Shown piece by piece: positions 31,821-42,315 of a DNA stretch of 64,000 nucleotides (position 1 is its first letter; each line of letters begins with the position of its first letter). The stretch lies in NCBI GenBank assembly GCA_947448695.1, contig CANFOL010000010.1:1-64000 (forward strand). Reading direction: 5' to 3'. Both the position numbers and the translations under genes were made by a program. The DNA is from Burkholderiaceae bacterium (GTDB lineage Bacteria; Pseudomonadota; Gammaproteobacteria; Burkholderiales; Burkholderiaceae). A model generated the notes under the pieces. That model ran no database searches, was not told the origin of the DNA, and saw only the letters and a list, made by a program, of their open reading frames with translations.

Positions 31821-32127
31821 GCGTATGATAAATGTCCAAATAACAGATGAATTTAAATATTGCTTGAAAGGACTAAAAAACCTTACGGTCAAGGGACAAA
31901 TTCTAATGAGAGTTGATCGTGCTGAAGAGGGAAATCTTGGTAATTGGAAGTTTTTAAGGGAAGGTATTTTTGAAATGAAGATTGATGTCGGACCTGGTTA
32001 TCGTATTTATTTCACTAAACATGGGCAAGAGCTCATTATTCTTTTAGCTGGTGGAAATAAATCCTCTCAAGATAGAGATATAAAGTTAGCAATTGACCTA
32101 CCTAAATCGTTAAAAAAAGGAGATTGA
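31819..32127 (+). CDS. RelE/ParE (HigB-like) addiction-module toxin
   Basis: FKYCLKGLKNLTVKGQILMRVDRAEEGNLGNWKFLREGIFEMKIDVGPGYRIYFTKHGQELIILLAGGNKSSQDRDI is typical of the small HigB/RelE-type family. Confidence 0.9.
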   Translation: MRMINVQITDEFKYCLKGLKNLTVKGQILMRVDRAEEGNLGNWKFLREGIFEMKIDVGPGYRIYFTKHGQELIILLAGGNKSSQDRDIKLAIDLPKSLKKGD

Positions 32128-32128
32128 T

Positions 32129-32419
32129 ATGGTTAAAGTTAGTAAGTGGGATAGCGCTGAATATCTTCAAACTGAAGAAGATATAGCTCAATACTTTAAA
32201 GCTTGTGTAGATGAAGCTGGCGACGATGCAGCTTTTATTGCTAAAGCTTTAGGGAATATTGCTAAAGCACGCGGGATGACACAACTTTCTAAACAAACAA
32301 ATATGGGACGAGAAAGCCTATATAAAGCACTGTCTGGAGAGGGTAATCCAAGTTTTGCGACCATATTAAAAGTGATAGATGCACTTGGTTTAAAAATTGA
32401 AGGTTCTGTAAAGGCTTGA
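32129..32419 (+). CDS. HigA-like antitoxin (HTH addiction-module antidote)
   Basis: WDSAEYLQTEEDIAQYFKACVDEAGDDAAFIAKALGNIAKARGMTQLSKQTNMGRESLYKALSGEGNPSFATILKVIDALGLKI. Confidence 0.9.
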   Translation: MVKVSKWDSAEYLQTEEDIAQYFKACVDEAGDDAAFIAKALGNIAKARGMTQLSKQTNMGRESLYKALSGEGNPSFATILKVIDALGLKIEGSVKA

Positions 32420-32432
32420 CTACAATATTCGC

Positions 32433-32954
32433 TCATGGTTGGCCACGTCTACCAAAGGCGAGAACATCTCCAGATCGACCAATGAGTAGTAATTGATCAT
32501 TTTTCATTTGGATCGATCGATAATCTTGAAGTTGATTCAAGAAATCTTTCTCGAGTTCCATCCGGTAGTTTTCAGCACACATCATCCTTGTGCTACCCAT
32601 TTTTCCGATTTCAATCGCATTTTTAGAGTCTGTTGTGATCGTTCCAAAAAAGCGATTACAACCTGAATAGCCAGTAATCATTTTTTTTTCATCGCTAAAT
32701 TCGATGATGATGGGTTCACCATTATCCCCGTGAGGAATTTTGCGAATTTGTCCTTTTCCAGAGGCATTAGGTGGGTAAATCCAACGTACGAGCTCCCAGC
32801 GACCATTGAGTTGGGATAAAGGAGGTGATGAGCAAGAATTGCAATCTGGGAGCATAGTTGAGCAGGCACTGATGAAAAAGGTCCCTAAAAAGACAAAACT
32901 TAAGCGGAAAAAAGAGAAAATTGAGCTGAAAGGGGAATAAAAGTTTGTCTGCAT
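32433..32954 (-). CDS. META-domain (HslJ-like) lipoprotein
   Basis: Lipobox-like FFISAC; LNGRWELVRW...KKMITGYSGCNRFFGTITTD...GKMGSTRMMCAE. Confidence 0.8.
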   Translation of the reverse strand: MQTNFYSPFSSIFSFFRLSFVFLGTFFISACSTMLPDCNSCSSPPLSQLNGRWELVRWIYPPNASGKGQIRKIPHGDNGEPIIIEFSDEKKMITGYSGCNRFFGTITTDSKNAIEIGKMGSTRMMCAENYRMELEKDFLNQLQDYRSIQMKNDQLLLIGRSGDVLAFGRRGQP

Positions 32955-33101
32955 GGCTGATTTAAGATAAAATAGTGAGTTTTCTAGGGTAGTAAATTCA
33001 GATTATTTTGTATTAGAAATAATGCACTTTGGTTACAAATTGGAACTAAAGTTGAGTTTACACCTACATTTTTTTATTTTTGTTTAATTTGAGGAATTCT
33101 T

Positions 33102-33356
33102 ATGGTCGTCATTCGACTCGCACGCGGTGGTTCAAAAAAGCGTCCCTTTTATAGTGTTGTGGTTACTGATAAGCGTAATCGTCGTGACTCTAACTTTGTA
33201 GAGCGTCTTGGTTATTACAATCCAAGAGCAGTATCTACAGAGCAGGGTTTCCGTGTTGCTCAAGATCGTTTAACTTATTGGACTGGTGTTGGTGCAGAAA
33301 TGTCTCCGACAGTAAAACGTTTAATTAAACAACACAGCACAACTGCAGCGAACTAA
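33102..33356 (+). CDS. rpsP: 30S ribosomal protein S16
   Basis: [41 protein letters not shown]. Confidence 0.98.
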   Translation: MVVIRLARGGSKKRPFYSVVVTDKRNRRDSNFVERLGYYNPRAVSTEQGFRVAQDRLTYWTGVGAEMSPTVKRLIKQHSTTAAN

Positions 33357-33395
33357 TTTTGATGGGGAATATCCCCATCCTGAGGTGGCGTCACT

Positions 33396-33923
33396 ATGAC
33401 GGCTGAGAACAATGATTTAATCGAAGTCGGTACTGTGATTGAAGCATATGGTATCCGTGGCGCCCTCAAAATTCGGCCTTTTTCTAATGATCCTGTTGCA
33501 CTCTTAGCCGCGAAAGAAATTTGGCTGAGTGGTGTTCGTCTTCCAGAAATGAAGGATTTTTCGGTCTATAAAGCGAAAGAGCATAGTGGCACAGTGATTC
33601 TTGAGCTTGTTGGTTTGACAGATCGGGAGATTGCTTTATCTTTTAAATCAGCGGTGGTATTGGTACCTAGATCTAAGTTTCCAGTACTCGAAGATAACGA
33701 GTATTACTGGGCTGATCTGATGGGTGCGCAGGTTCATAATCAGCAAAATGAGTTGATAGGCATTGTTAAAGAAATTGTTGATAACAGTGCGCAAACGGTG
33801 CTGATCGTCTCTGAAGATGAAAAGAAACAGCATTTAATTCCTTTCGTTGAATCCTTCATCATTGAGGTTGATTTAGAGAGTACGCCCAAGAAAATTAGCG
33901 TTGACTGGCAAAAAGACTGGTAA
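33396..33923 (+). CDS. rimM: Ribosome maturation factor RimM
   Basis: [25 protein letters not shown]...[11 protein letters not shown]; rpsP-rimM-trmD-rplS order. Confidence 0.95.
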   Translation: MTAENNDLIEVGTVIEAYGIRGALKIRPFSNDPVALLAAKEIWLSGVRLPEMKDFSVYKAKEHSGTVILELVGLTDREIALSFKSAVVLVPRSKFPVLEDNEYYWADLMGAQVHNQQNELIGIVKEIVDNSAQTVLIVSEDEKKQHLIPFVESFIIEVDLESTPKKISVDWQKDW

Positions 33924-33933
33924 GGTAGTCGAT

Positions 33934-34674
33934 ATGCGCTTTGATATTATTAGTATTTTTCCAGAAATGTTTGAAATCATCCATGCGGGAGGGGTGGTTG
34001 GACGTGCTTTGGAAAAGCATCATTTCGCCCTTCAAACTTGGAATCCTAGGGCCTATACAACGGATAATCGTAAGACTGTAGATGATCGTGCTTATGGTGG
34101 TGGTCCTGGTATGGTAATGATGGCTGAGCCATTAGAGAAGACTCTCACGGCGATTAAACAAGATCAAAGTAAAGTTGGGCCAGTAGTTCTGCTTTCTCCC
34201 CATGGCAGGCGATTTGATCAGCAAATGGCAATCAATTTACTTCAACACGAGCAAATCACTTTAGTCTGCGGTCGTTATGAGGCTGTCGATCAGCGATTTA
34301 TTGAAAGAAACGTTGATCTGGAGATAAGCTTAGGGGATTTTGTGCTTTCCGGAGGGGAAATCCCCGCGATGGCGATGATTGATGCCATGGTTCGGCTAAT
34401 TCCTGGGGTATTGGGAGACAAGGACTCTGCACAGCAGGATAGCTTTATGGATGGTTTACTTGACTGCCCACACTATACAAGGCCTGAAATATATGAAAAT
34501 TCTGTTGTGCCAAGCGTGCTTTTAGGTGGAAATCATGCCATAATAGAGGGCTGGCGTCGTGAGCAATCTTTGCTTGCCACCCAACTGAGGCGTCCTGATT
34601 TAATCGAGGCGGCTCGCAAAAAAGGGTTGTTAAGTAGTAAAGATGAACTTTTCTTAAAGAGCATCCAAGCATAA
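33934..34674 (+). CDS. trmD: tRNA (guanine-N1)-methyltransferase
   Basis: [14 protein letters not shown]...[18 protein letters not shown]...[30 protein letters not shown]. Confidence 0.97.
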   Translation: MRFDIISIFPEMFEIIHAGGVVGRALEKHHFALQTWNPRAYTTDNRKTVDDRAYGGGPGMVMMAEPLEKTLTAIKQDQSKVGPVVLLSPHGRRFDQQMAINLLQHEQITLVCGRYEAVDQRFIERNVDLEISLGDFVLSGGEIPAMAMIDAMVRLIPGVLGDKDSAQQDSFMDGLLDCPHYTRPEIYENSVVPSVLLGGNHAIIEGWRREQSLLATQLRRPDLIEAARKKGLLSSKDELFLKSIQA

Positions 34675-34762
34675 ATACTTAGCAGTTTTAATATTCGTAT
34701 CCTCTTTCAGGTCCAAACTGGTTTTGGGATCAACGCTGAAATGATGCATAAGGAGTTAGAAG

Positions 34763-35152
34763 ATGAATCTCATCGAAAAAATTGAGCAAGAAGAAATTGC
34801 TCGCCTAACGGCAAACAAAGTAGTTCCTGATTTCGCACCTGGCGATACTCTCGTTGTTAATGTCAACGTTGTTGAAGGAACTCGTAAACGTTCACAGGCT
34901 TTTGAGGGTGTTGTGATTGCCAAGCGCAATCGTGGCCTGAATTCAAGCTTTATCGTACGTAAAATTTCATCTGGTGAAGGTGTTGAAAGAACATTCCAAA
35001 CTTACTCACCACTCATTGCAAGTATTGAAGTGAAGCGCAGAGGTGATGTACGCCGTGCGAAACTTTATTATCTTCGTGAGCGTTCAGGTAAGTCTGCACG
35101 TATTAAGGAGAAGTTAGTTTCTCGTAAAGTTAAAGAGACTGCTGCACAGTAA
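34763..35152 (+). CDS. rplS: 50S ribosomal protein L19
   Basis: [62 protein letters not shown]. Confidence 0.98.
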   Translation: MNLIEKIEQEEIARLTANKVVPDFAPGDTLVVNVNVVEGTRKRSQAFEGVVIAKRNRGLNSSFIVRKISSGEGVERTFQTYSPLIASIEVKRRGDVRRAKLYYLRERSGKSARIKEKLVSRKVKETAAQ

Positions 35153-35186
35153 TTTTTCTTTAAGCTGACTATTTCAGCTCCATAAC

Positions 35187-35224
35187 AACCCTTGTAAAGA
35201 CTTTTGTCTTGCAAGGGTTTTTTA
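35187..35224 (+). terminator. Rho-independent terminator after rplS
   Basis: aacccttgtaaagacttttgtcttgcaagggttttttatt. Confidence 0.85.
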
Positions 35225-35227
35225 TTG

Positions 35228-35998
35228 CTACTTCGGTAAAGTAAGCATTCCATTTTTCTGAATCGACTCATGTGCTTTTTCAGAATGAAGTAATTGAATC
35301 AGTTGTTTTGCAGACTCGGTATATTCAGATCCCTTCACAATCGCAGCAGAAAAAGTTTGGAGTAATTGTGCTTGATCTGGAAGCGAGCCCAGCAAATGAA
35401 CACCTGGAACATTGACTAGTTCACTGCTTGGCTGAATCGCTATCTTCACCTTACCTGAAGCGACTAACGCGGCAGATTGGCTACCGCGCTCCGTTACAGT
35501 AACCGTAATAAAAGGAGTTAATCCTAAGCGTGGGAAAAGTTCTTGAGTTAGATAAATACCACTGGTACTCCCAGGAACGGCGACTGTTTTTAGCTCGAGT
35601 AAAGTTTTTTTCAAAGCATCGACAGTGGAAATATCTGGAATCGGTGAGCTAGTAGCTACTCCAGCACCCAATGGAGCAATCGCTAAATCAACATCAGAGC
35701 CCGCAAGAATACGATTTTGTTCAATGAGTTCAGTGAGACCTTCGCGGGACATAATCACCACGTCAGCACGCGTGCCTTTTTGCAATTGAGCTTTAATTGT
35801 TGACGGACCAATACCTTGAGAGGCACCAGAAAGAGTCGATACTTTCAAACCAGTGGCTTGCTCAAATTGCGGTAAGAGCTGTTGATAGGGACCATTAAAG
35901 CCACCTGAAATCATGACTTGAAGTTGTGCCATAGCAGAAGAGCTCATAAAAAAAATAAAAATAAAACCAATAGTTCCGTATTTTAAGAAGAGTGCCAT
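35228..35998 (-). CDS. Periplasmic substrate-binding protein, molybdate-ABC (ModA)-like
   Basis: Signal peptide; LQVMISGGFNGPYQQLLPQFEQATGLKV...GPSTIKAQLQKGTRADVVIMSREGLTELIEQNRI. Confidence 0.75.
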   Translation of the reverse strand: MALFLKYGTIGFIFIFFMSSSAMAQLQVMISGGFNGPYQQLLPQFEQATGLKVSTLSGASQGIGPSTIKAQLQKGTRADVVIMSREGLTELIEQNRILAGSDVDLAIAPLGAGVATSSPIPDISTVDALKKTLLELKTVAVPGSTSGIYLTQELFPRLGLTPFITVTVTERGSQSAALVASGKVKIAIQPSSELVNVPGVHLLGSLPDQAQLLQTFSAAIVKGSEYTESAKQLIQLLHSEKAHESIQKNGMLTLPK

Positions 35999-37270
35999 TT
36001 ATGGATTGAGACCAGCATAAATTAACGCATTGATTCTTTCGCGGTACTCTTTACGTAGTTCTCCAGGAGCCGCAGCCATCATCACAACAACCATTTTTTC
36101 TTTAGGGTCGACCCAAAATATAGTACCGTTTGCGCCATTCCATGTGTAATCTCCAATATTACCATTGGTTGCAGATAAACCTTTTTCTTTACGAACGGCA
36201 ACTCCCAAACCAAAGCCATATCCTTCTCTGCCGGGTTCAGTCAAGCCCACATTGTTTTTAATTTGGTTGCCTAGATGATCTGATGTCATTAGCGCCACTG
36301 TTTGTGGCCCCAGAATACGTTGCCCATCTAACGTGCCGCCGTTGACTAACATTTGACCAAAACGGATATAGTCTGCCGCAGTGCTATAAGCACAAGATCC
36401 ACCGCAATCAAATTTAGCTGGGTTGTCATAGATAGCAATCTTTTGCTTTTTACCAGAAATTGGATCAATTTCGAGAGGTTGAGCTAACCGTTTTTTAGAA
36501 GACTCATTGAGATCAAAGCTCGTATCTTTCATACCAATGCGGGACCAGATTCTCTCATTTAAAATATCATTGAGGCGTTTGCCAGCAATTTTTTCTTGTA
36601 GTAAGCCAAGGACATCAATACCAAAGCTATAGTCCCAAGCGGTGCCAGGTTCATACAAAAGTGGCGTAGTAGCGAGACGTTTAATAAAGTCTGTACCACT
36701 GAATTCAGCAGCAGCTTCGGCAGACGAGCGCAGAGATGCTTGGTGTACGGGAGTATTCGCACGCGCGCCATACGTAAGTCCATTCGTGTGCCGCATGAGG
36801 TCTTGAACCGTCATCGGTTTTTGCGCCGGAACCTGACTTAAAATACCATTTTCCAACTTACCCACATTCATGTTTTTAAATTCAGGAAACCATTGATAAA
36901 CAGGCGCTGATAGCTGCAATTTACCTTCTTCAAAGAAAGTCATTGCGCCAGTTGCTGCCATGACCTTTGTCATGGAGGCGAGATTAAAAACCGTATCAAA
37001 AGTCATCAAGGTATTATTTTTTTTGTCTCGATAGCCATAGGTTTTATAAATAATTAATTTGCCATTTTTAGCGACAGCTAAAACACCACCGGGCATTCTA
37101 TTTTGTGCGATTTCATTACTGAAGAATTGATCAATAGCTTGGACATTTTTAGGATTAAATCCTTGTGAAGCTGGAGAAGCAATCGGTAGCGGTGCGCTGA
37201 ATGCAGTGGCACTAATCGTTAAAAAGCTAGTTAGTCCGAGTAATAGTTGATATTTCATATCCGTCTCCAT
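35999..37270 (-). CDS. Serine hydrolase, beta-lactamase (class C/EstB-like) family
   Basis: Signal peptide; FNLASMTKVMAATGAM (SxxK), WDYSFGIDVLG (YxN-like region), MPGGVLAVAKNGK. Confidence 0.88.
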   Translation of the reverse strand: METDMKYQLLLGLTSFLTISATAFSAPLPIASPASQGFNPKNVQAIDQFFSNEIAQNRMPGGVLAVAKNGKLIIYKTYGYRDKKNNTLMTFDTVFNLASMTKVMAATGAMTFFEEGKLQLSAPVYQWFPEFKNMNVGKLENGILSQVPAQKPMTVQDLMRHTNGLTYGARANTPVHQASLRSSAEAAAEFSGTDFIKRLATTPLLYEPGTAWDYSFGIDVLGLLQEKIAGKRLNDILNERIWSRIGMKDTSFDLNESSKKRLAQPLEIDPISGKKQKIAIYDNPAKFDCGGSCAYSTAADYIRFGQMLVNGGTLDGQRILGPQTVALMTSDHLGNQIKNNVGLTEPGREGYGFGLGVAVRKEKGLSATNGNIGDYTWNGANGTIFWVDPKEKMVVVMMAAAPGELRKEYRERINALIYAGLNP

Positions 37271-37336
37271 GATGATTTTTTCTTCAACACAGTTTATTCT
37301 AATATTGGATTAAAAGACTAAGCTTATAATCAATTC

Positions 37337-38020
37337 ATGCAAAGACGTGTGCCAAAGTTTGACCCCCAGACGGTTCCTATACAGGAAGCGTTTTTGAATG
37401 CCCCTCCTGTGTCTAATGAAGTATTACAACCAGATGCTTTAAGACAGCGCTTTGAACAAAATAAACCATGGACACCAGAATTAACCGACGAGTCCAGAAA
37501 GTCACTTGAATATCAACCTGGTATGGGTAAGCGCATTGCCGCAGTTCTCATTCCGATTGTGCAAAATGATGATCATTTGAGTGTATTACTGACGAAGCGT
37601 GCTGAGCATCTCAATGATCATGCAGGACAAATTAGTTTTCCTGGCGGAAGAAAAGAAGACAGCGACCTTGATCTCAAGCATACTGCGCTAAGAGAGGCGT
37701 ATGAAGAAATTGGACTTGTGCATCACCATGTAGAGCATCTAGGCCATTTACCCGATTACTTTACAATTACAGGTTATCAAGTTACGCCGATTGTAGGTTT
37801 AGTTTCTTCTGTTCAAGAATTAGTACCTGACACCAATGAGGTTGCAGAAATCTTTGAAGTTCCCTTATCATTTCTTATGAATCCAGCTAATCACCAGATC
37901 AGAGAATGGGTGGGGCCAGAGGGGAGTCGACGTTTTTACGCCATGCCCTATGAATCGAAGTTTATTTGGGGGGCAACTGCTGGTATGCTCAGAAATCTTT
38001 ATCATTTTTTACGTGCCTAA
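37337..38020 (+). CDS. NUDIX hydrolase (CoA pyrophosphatase-like)
   Basis: LLTKRAEHLNDHAGQISFPGGRKEDSDLDLKHTALREAYEEIGL. Confidence 0.92.
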   Translation: MQRRVPKFDPQTVPIQEAFLNAPPVSNEVLQPDALRQRFEQNKPWTPELTDESRKSLEYQPGMGKRIAAVLIPIVQNDDHLSVLLTKRAEHLNDHAGQISFPGGRKEDSDLDLKHTALREAYEEIGLVHHHVEHLGHLPDYFTITGYQVTPIVGLVSSVQELVPDTNEVAEIFEVPLSFLMNPANHQIREWVGPEGSRRFYAMPYESKFIWGATAGMLRNLYHFLRA

Positions 38021-38023
38021 GTC

Positions 38024-38977
38024 ATGACTTTTATTTCCGTTTTATTGAGTTTGATTCTTGAGCAATATCGCCCCGTTGGGATGCATCATTGGACTCAGCG
38101 ACTCATGAAGTTTTGGATCGACCGTGTCCCCAATTATTGCGATACAGGTGAAGAAACATCAGCTAAAGTAGCCATTTTTGTTTTAGTTGCGCCACCTGTT
38201 TTACTGGTCCTTATGGTGCATCTATGGCTCATTTATCAATTACCCCTTCTTGCGCTTGCCTGGAATGTTTTTATCGTGTATTCCTTTATGGGGTTTCGTC
38301 AATTTAGTTCCCAATATCGCAAGATTCAAGTCTTGCTTCAAGAGAAGCGCTTGGATGATGCTAGAAGTGAGTTAGCTAATTGGGTAGGAATAAGTTTAAA
38401 TACTGAGACCTTAACTGAGTCGGAAGTTGTAAGACACACTTTAGAACGTGCGATATTGGCGGTTCACTCGAATGTATTTGGAGTGTTTTTTTTCTTTTTA
38501 ATACCAATTGGACCGGCCGGTGTTATCTTATATCGACTGGTACTGACAGCCGAGGAGCGCTGGAAGTTTGGTATGGTCAGTCCTAAACTCATGGTCATGA
38601 TTCAAAAATTTCGGTATCTGATCGATTGGTTACCCACACGACTGACTGCTATAGGCTTTACGATTGTCGGTAATTTTGAGCAAGCAGCTTATGCTTGGCG
38701 CTATCACCAAAAGAAATGGGATACGCAGTCTAAAGCCATTCTTATTGGCACTGGTGGAGGTGCTTTAGGTGTTCAACTAGGTGAGCCAATTGCTCAAGTC
38801 CCGACTGATGAAGCCTTGCGACTTGCTGAAACCGGTGAAGTACCGATTCAGGAAGTCGGAATGTTGCCTGTGCCTGCGCATTTAGCTTCTGGTGCAAGTC
38901 TTGTTTGGCGCGCAGTGGTTTTATGGATGATTCTCTTGGGAATGCTCTCAATGGCTGTTTGGTTTGGACAGTTATAA
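38024..38977 (+). CDS. CobD/CbiB-like membrane protein
   Basis: LLSLILEQYRPVGMHHW..., hydrophobic segments, NFEQAAYAWRYHQKKW region resembling CobD-like proteins. Confidence 0.7.
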   Translation: MTFISVLLSLILEQYRPVGMHHWTQRLMKFWIDRVPNYCDTGEETSAKVAIFVLVAPPVLLVLMVHLWLIYQLPLLALAWNVFIVYSFMGFRQFSSQYRKIQVLLQEKRLDDARSELANWVGISLNTETLTESEVVRHTLERAILAVHSNVFGVFFFFLIPIGPAGVILYRLVLTAEERWKFGMVSPKLMVMIQKFRYLIDWLPTRLTAIGFTIVGNFEQAAYAWRYHQKKWDTQSKAILIGTGGGALGVQLGEPIAQVPTDEALRLAETGEVPIQEVGMLPVPAHLASGASLVWRAVVLWMILLGMLSMAVWFGQL

Positions 38978-39928
38978 AGATTGATGCCCCTGGGTTTGAA
39001 TCGTGGCATTGCGACTCTCATGCAACAATTGATTAAATAGTTTGACGCGCGTCGATGATATTTGACCTTGTGAGACCCCATCAAGAATAGCGCATCCGGG
39101 CTCATGAGAGTGAGTGCAGTTATGAAAGCGACATTGCCCTAGATAAGGACTAAATTCTGTAAAGGAGTGCTGTAATTCGCTCTCAGAAAGATGCGCTAAG
39201 CCGAATTCCTGAAACCCTGGCGAATCAATCAGAGCACCAACGATCCCTTCTTTTATACCCCATGATGGCAGATCGTAATAACGGCAGGCAGTAGTCGTAT
39301 GTTTGCCCGTATCTAACTTGGTTGAGTGTTCTCTCGTTTGTGCGCTAGCTGTTGGTATCCATTGATTGAGAAGCGTGGATTTGCCCATCCCGGATTGGCC
39401 AACGAGAACTGAGACCTTACCCGCTAAGAACGGCTCAAGCGCCCTCATACTATCCGCATTAAATTTTGCTGAAATCTCATGAATCGGAATATGGAGATGT
39501 TGATACGGTGCTAAGAGTTCACGCGCTTTAATTAATTGATCTTTCAAATCAATCTTATTCAGTAAGATGCGTAGTTCAATACCTTCATGGGCGGCTGCAA
39601 TGGCAGCACGACCAAGTAGGTCAGGTGAAAAACCAGGTTCTGTAGCAAGTACCAGAAGAATTTGATCGACATTAGCAGCAATGGATTTGGAACGAAAAGC
39701 ATCAGAGCGAAATAATAGATTCTTGCGCGGCAGGATTTTTTCTATGACAGCCTGATCAGCTGATGTCGTTTGTAACTCTAAAAAATCACCAACAGCAACT
39801 TCATGTTTCTTACCACGGGACTTGACCTCATAAAACGCTGGGTCAGAAGAGCTTGGATGGATGGGTCTTGCTAAATAATTTCTACCGTAAGAAGCTACTA
39901 AAAGAGCCTTTAAGGATGAATTATGCAA
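38972..39928 (-). CDS. rsgA: Small ribosomal subunit biogenesis GTPase RsgA
   Basis: VSVLVGQSGMGKSTLLNQWIP...REHSTKLDTGKHTTT...DSPGFQEFGL; zinc motif C-x-H. Confidence 0.93.
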   Translation of the reverse strand: MHNSSLKALLVASYGRNYLARPIHPSSSDPAFYEVKSRGKKHEVAVGDFLELQTTSADQAVIEKILPRKNLLFRSDAFRSKSIAANVDQILLVLATEPGFSPDLLGRAAIAAAHEGIELRILLNKIDLKDQLIKARELLAPYQHLHIPIHEISAKFNADSMRALEPFLAGKVSVLVGQSGMGKSTLLNQWIPTASAQTREHSTKLDTGKHTTTACRYYDLPSWGIKEGIVGALIDSPGFQEFGLAHLSESELQHSFTEFSPYLGQCRFHNCTHSHEPGCAILDGVSQGQISSTRVKLFNQLLHESRNATIQTQGHQSL

Positions 39929-39940
39929 GACGGTATCCCA

Positions 39941-41203
39941 TTAGTTTGATGCTTTCATCAATTGATTCAGATGCGCAATGCGAATAGGTGCTGGCGGATG
40001 CGAATCATAAAATGCAGAATATAAACGGTCTGGTGTTAGTGTTGCTGCATTGTCCTGGTAGAGCTTGATCAGTGCTGAAATTAAGTAACTTGCATTAGAT
40101 TTTTCTGCGGCAAAGGCATCTGCTTCGAACTCGTGTTTTCGGGAGAGCAAGCTACCTAGTGGGGTAATAAAAAAAGTAAATACTGGAATTGCTAAAGAAA
40201 ATAAAGCAAGCGCAAGACCAGCATTATTACCATCGATTTCTGGGAGTACGCCCAAGCTTTCATAGAACCAAATTTGTTGAGATAACCAGCCCAACAAGGC
40301 TAAACCAGCAAGACTCATCAAGAAAGTAAGTAACATTCTTTTACGCACATGGTTCTTTTTAAAGTGTCCAAGTTCATGCGCCAAGACGGCCTCGATTTCC
40401 ACGGGGGAGAGTTTTTCAATCAGCGTATCAAAAAATACAATCCGTTTATTTTTACCAATCCCAGTAAAGTACGCATTACCATGAGCGCTTCTTTTACTCC
40501 CATCCATAACAAACAGGCCTTTACTAACAAAACCACAACGATCTAGAAGAGATTGGATCGATGTTTTAAGAGGCCCATCATCAAGTGGCTTAAATTTGTT
40601 AAAGAGAGGCATGATCAGAACAGGCGCTATCCAAGTAGCTAACAAAATAAATCCTACCAAAAAGATCCAAGCAAACAGCCACCAATATTGCCCTGCTTGT
40701 TGCATGAGACTTAGAATCACCCACAGTAGAGGTACACCGATGACGAGGCTTAGGGCGGTACCTTTAATAAAGTCAAGCCAGAACAATTTTTGGGTCATAC
40801 GGTTAAAGCCAAAATTTTCTTCTAAGCGAAATTGTTTGTACCAAGAAAAAGGTAAATCGATCAAGCTAGATAAAAAACTAATCGTAAGCAATAGTGCAAT
40901 TTGTTGCCAAACGCCCGCAGAGAAGATCCCTAGTAACTCACGGTGGATGGCATACAAAAGCCCCATTAGCGTGAGGACAATTAAAAGCGCTTGAGAGAAA
41001 AAGGTTTCTACTGAAGAAAGTTTTAATTTGGCGATCGTGTAGTTAGCTGCTTTTTGGTGATCTGTTAAAGAGATCGACTCTTCAAAGCCCGTAGGGACTT
41101 GGTTGATATGCATCCGAGCAGATTGAATCTGACGCTGTGCAAGAAAAAATTGGGTAAAAAGACCCAATAACAAAAAAGCGAGGAAAATATAAGTAAATAT
41201 CAT
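39941..41203 (-). CDS. M48-family (STE24-like) zinc metallopeptidase
   Basis: [18 protein letters not shown] (HExxH), multi-pass membrane, [10 protein letters not shown]. Confidence 0.93.
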   Translation of the reverse strand: MIFTYIFLAFLLLGLFTQFFLAQRQIQSARMHINQVPTGFEESISLTDHQKAANYTIAKLKLSSVETFFSQALLIVLTLMGLLYAIHRELLGIFSAGVWQQIALLLTISFLSSLIDLPFSWYKQFRLEENFGFNRMTQKLFWLDFIKGTALSLVIGVPLLWVILSLMQQAGQYWWLFAWIFLVGFILLATWIAPVLIMPLFNKFKPLDDGPLKTSIQSLLDRCGFVSKGLFVMDGSKRSAHGNAYFTGIGKNKRIVFFDTLIEKLSPVEIEAVLAHELGHFKKNHVRKRMLLTFLMSLAGLALLGWLSQQIWFYESLGVLPEIDGNNAGLALALFSLAIPVFTFFITPLGSLLSRKHEFEADAFAAEKSNASYLISALIKLYQDNAATLTPDRLYSAFYDSHPPAPIRIAHLNQLMKASN

Positions 41204-41230
41204 TTGTTAATTATAGAAGCGAGTTGCGAT

Positions 41231-41791
41231 TTGAACACAGAACTGAAAAAAGACCGTTTAATTTGGTTGGATATGGAAATGAGTGGACTTGATCCAGAGA
41301 AAGAGCGGATTTTAGAGTTAGCCATGGTCATAACCGATGGTGAGCTTGAAATTATTGCGGAAAGTCCCGTTTTGGTCATTCATCAAGAGAAGAAATTACT
41401 CGATGGCATGGATGCTTGGAATCAAGGTACGCATGGTAAATCTGGCTTAATTGATAAAGTTTTAGCTTCCACAACAACTGAGGACGAGGCAGAGAAAATT
41501 TGTTTAGAGTTTTTGGCGGCGCATCTTAAATCGGGTGTTTCACCGATGTGTGGCAATACGATTCATCAGGATAGAAGATTTATGGCCAGATATATGCCCA
41601 GACTGGAAGCGTTTTTCCATTACAGAAATATTGATGTCTCCACAGTAAAAGAACTATGTAAACGATGGCAGCCTGAAGTGGCGAAGAACTTCACCAAAAA
41701 ACAAGCCCACACCGCATACGCAGACATTATTGAGTCGATTGAAGAGTTGCGTTATTACCGAGAGAACTTTTTTAGAACCCCTCATAGCTGA
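41231..41791 (+). CDS. orn: Oligoribonuclease
   Basis: [43 protein letters not shown]...[36 protein letters not shown]; likely TTG start at 41231. Confidence 0.93.
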   Translation: MNTELKKDRLIWLDMEMSGLDPEKERILELAMVITDGELEIIAESPVLVIHQEKKLLDGMDAWNQGTHGKSGLIDKVLASTTTEDEAEKICLEFLAAHLKSGVSPMCGNTIHQDRRFMARYMPRLEAFFHYRNIDVSTVKELCKRWQPEVAKNFTKKQAHTAYADIIESIEELRYYRENFFRTPHS

Positions 41792-42047
41792 AGGCATTTC
41801 CTAAAGTCACGATTTTGGCTTTAGAAGAAATACTTGATCAATAAACTGTGAATTAGTCGCTTCTTAAAATTATTTGTTTTCCACACAAATGAACCAAGAG
41901 ACCATCTTAGTATTGGAGGATTGTGTGGAGGCTAAAATTAAACTCTTCAAATTCTGAGGAGATTTTTTTGCCTGTTTCTATCAAAAGTATTGATATCACT
42001 GAAGAAAATTTTTTAAAGAAGTTTACAGATAGCCTAAAAATACGTAA

Positions 42048-42063
42048 GATGTACATGTACATC
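42048..42063. promoter_or_regulatory. Perfect 16-bp palindrome upstream of VapB-like gene, candidate TA operator
   Basis: gatgtacatgtacatc ends 15 nt before the ATG at 42079. Confidence 0.6.
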
Positions 42064-42078
42064 CAGTCGGAGGATTTT

Positions 42079-42315
42079 ATGGCTAGTACCAAGCTTTTTA
42101 AGAATGGAAATTCTCAAGCAGTAAGAATCCCTGCTGAACTTGCCTACAATAAATGGGACATTGACCTCATCATCGAACGGCATGGAGATGAGTTACGTAT
42201 TCGACCTGCTCAGAGGCGAATTGGAAATGTAATGAAAAAATTTGCTCAGTTTTCACCTGATTTTATGGTGGAGGGAAGAGGAGAAAATATTGAAAAAGAG
42301 CGTGAATCTTTATGA
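42079..42315 (+). CDS. vapB: VapB-type (AbrB/MazE-like) antitoxin
   Basis: MASTKLFKNGNSQAVRIPAELAYNKWDIDLIIERHGDELRIRPAQRR; ORF track extends upstream to 41923 but ATG at 42079 with SD-like ggagg is preferred. Confidence 0.9.
   Translation: MASTKLFKNGNSQAVRIPAELAYNKWDIDLIIERHGDELRIRPAQRRIGNVMKKFAQFSPDFMVEGRGENIEKERESL

Noticed and set aside
41801-41824. Hairpin CTAAAGTCAcgattTTGGCTTTAG after orn considered as a terminator
   Set aside because: No T-run on either strand after the stem; a weak terminator/structure at best, not annotated.
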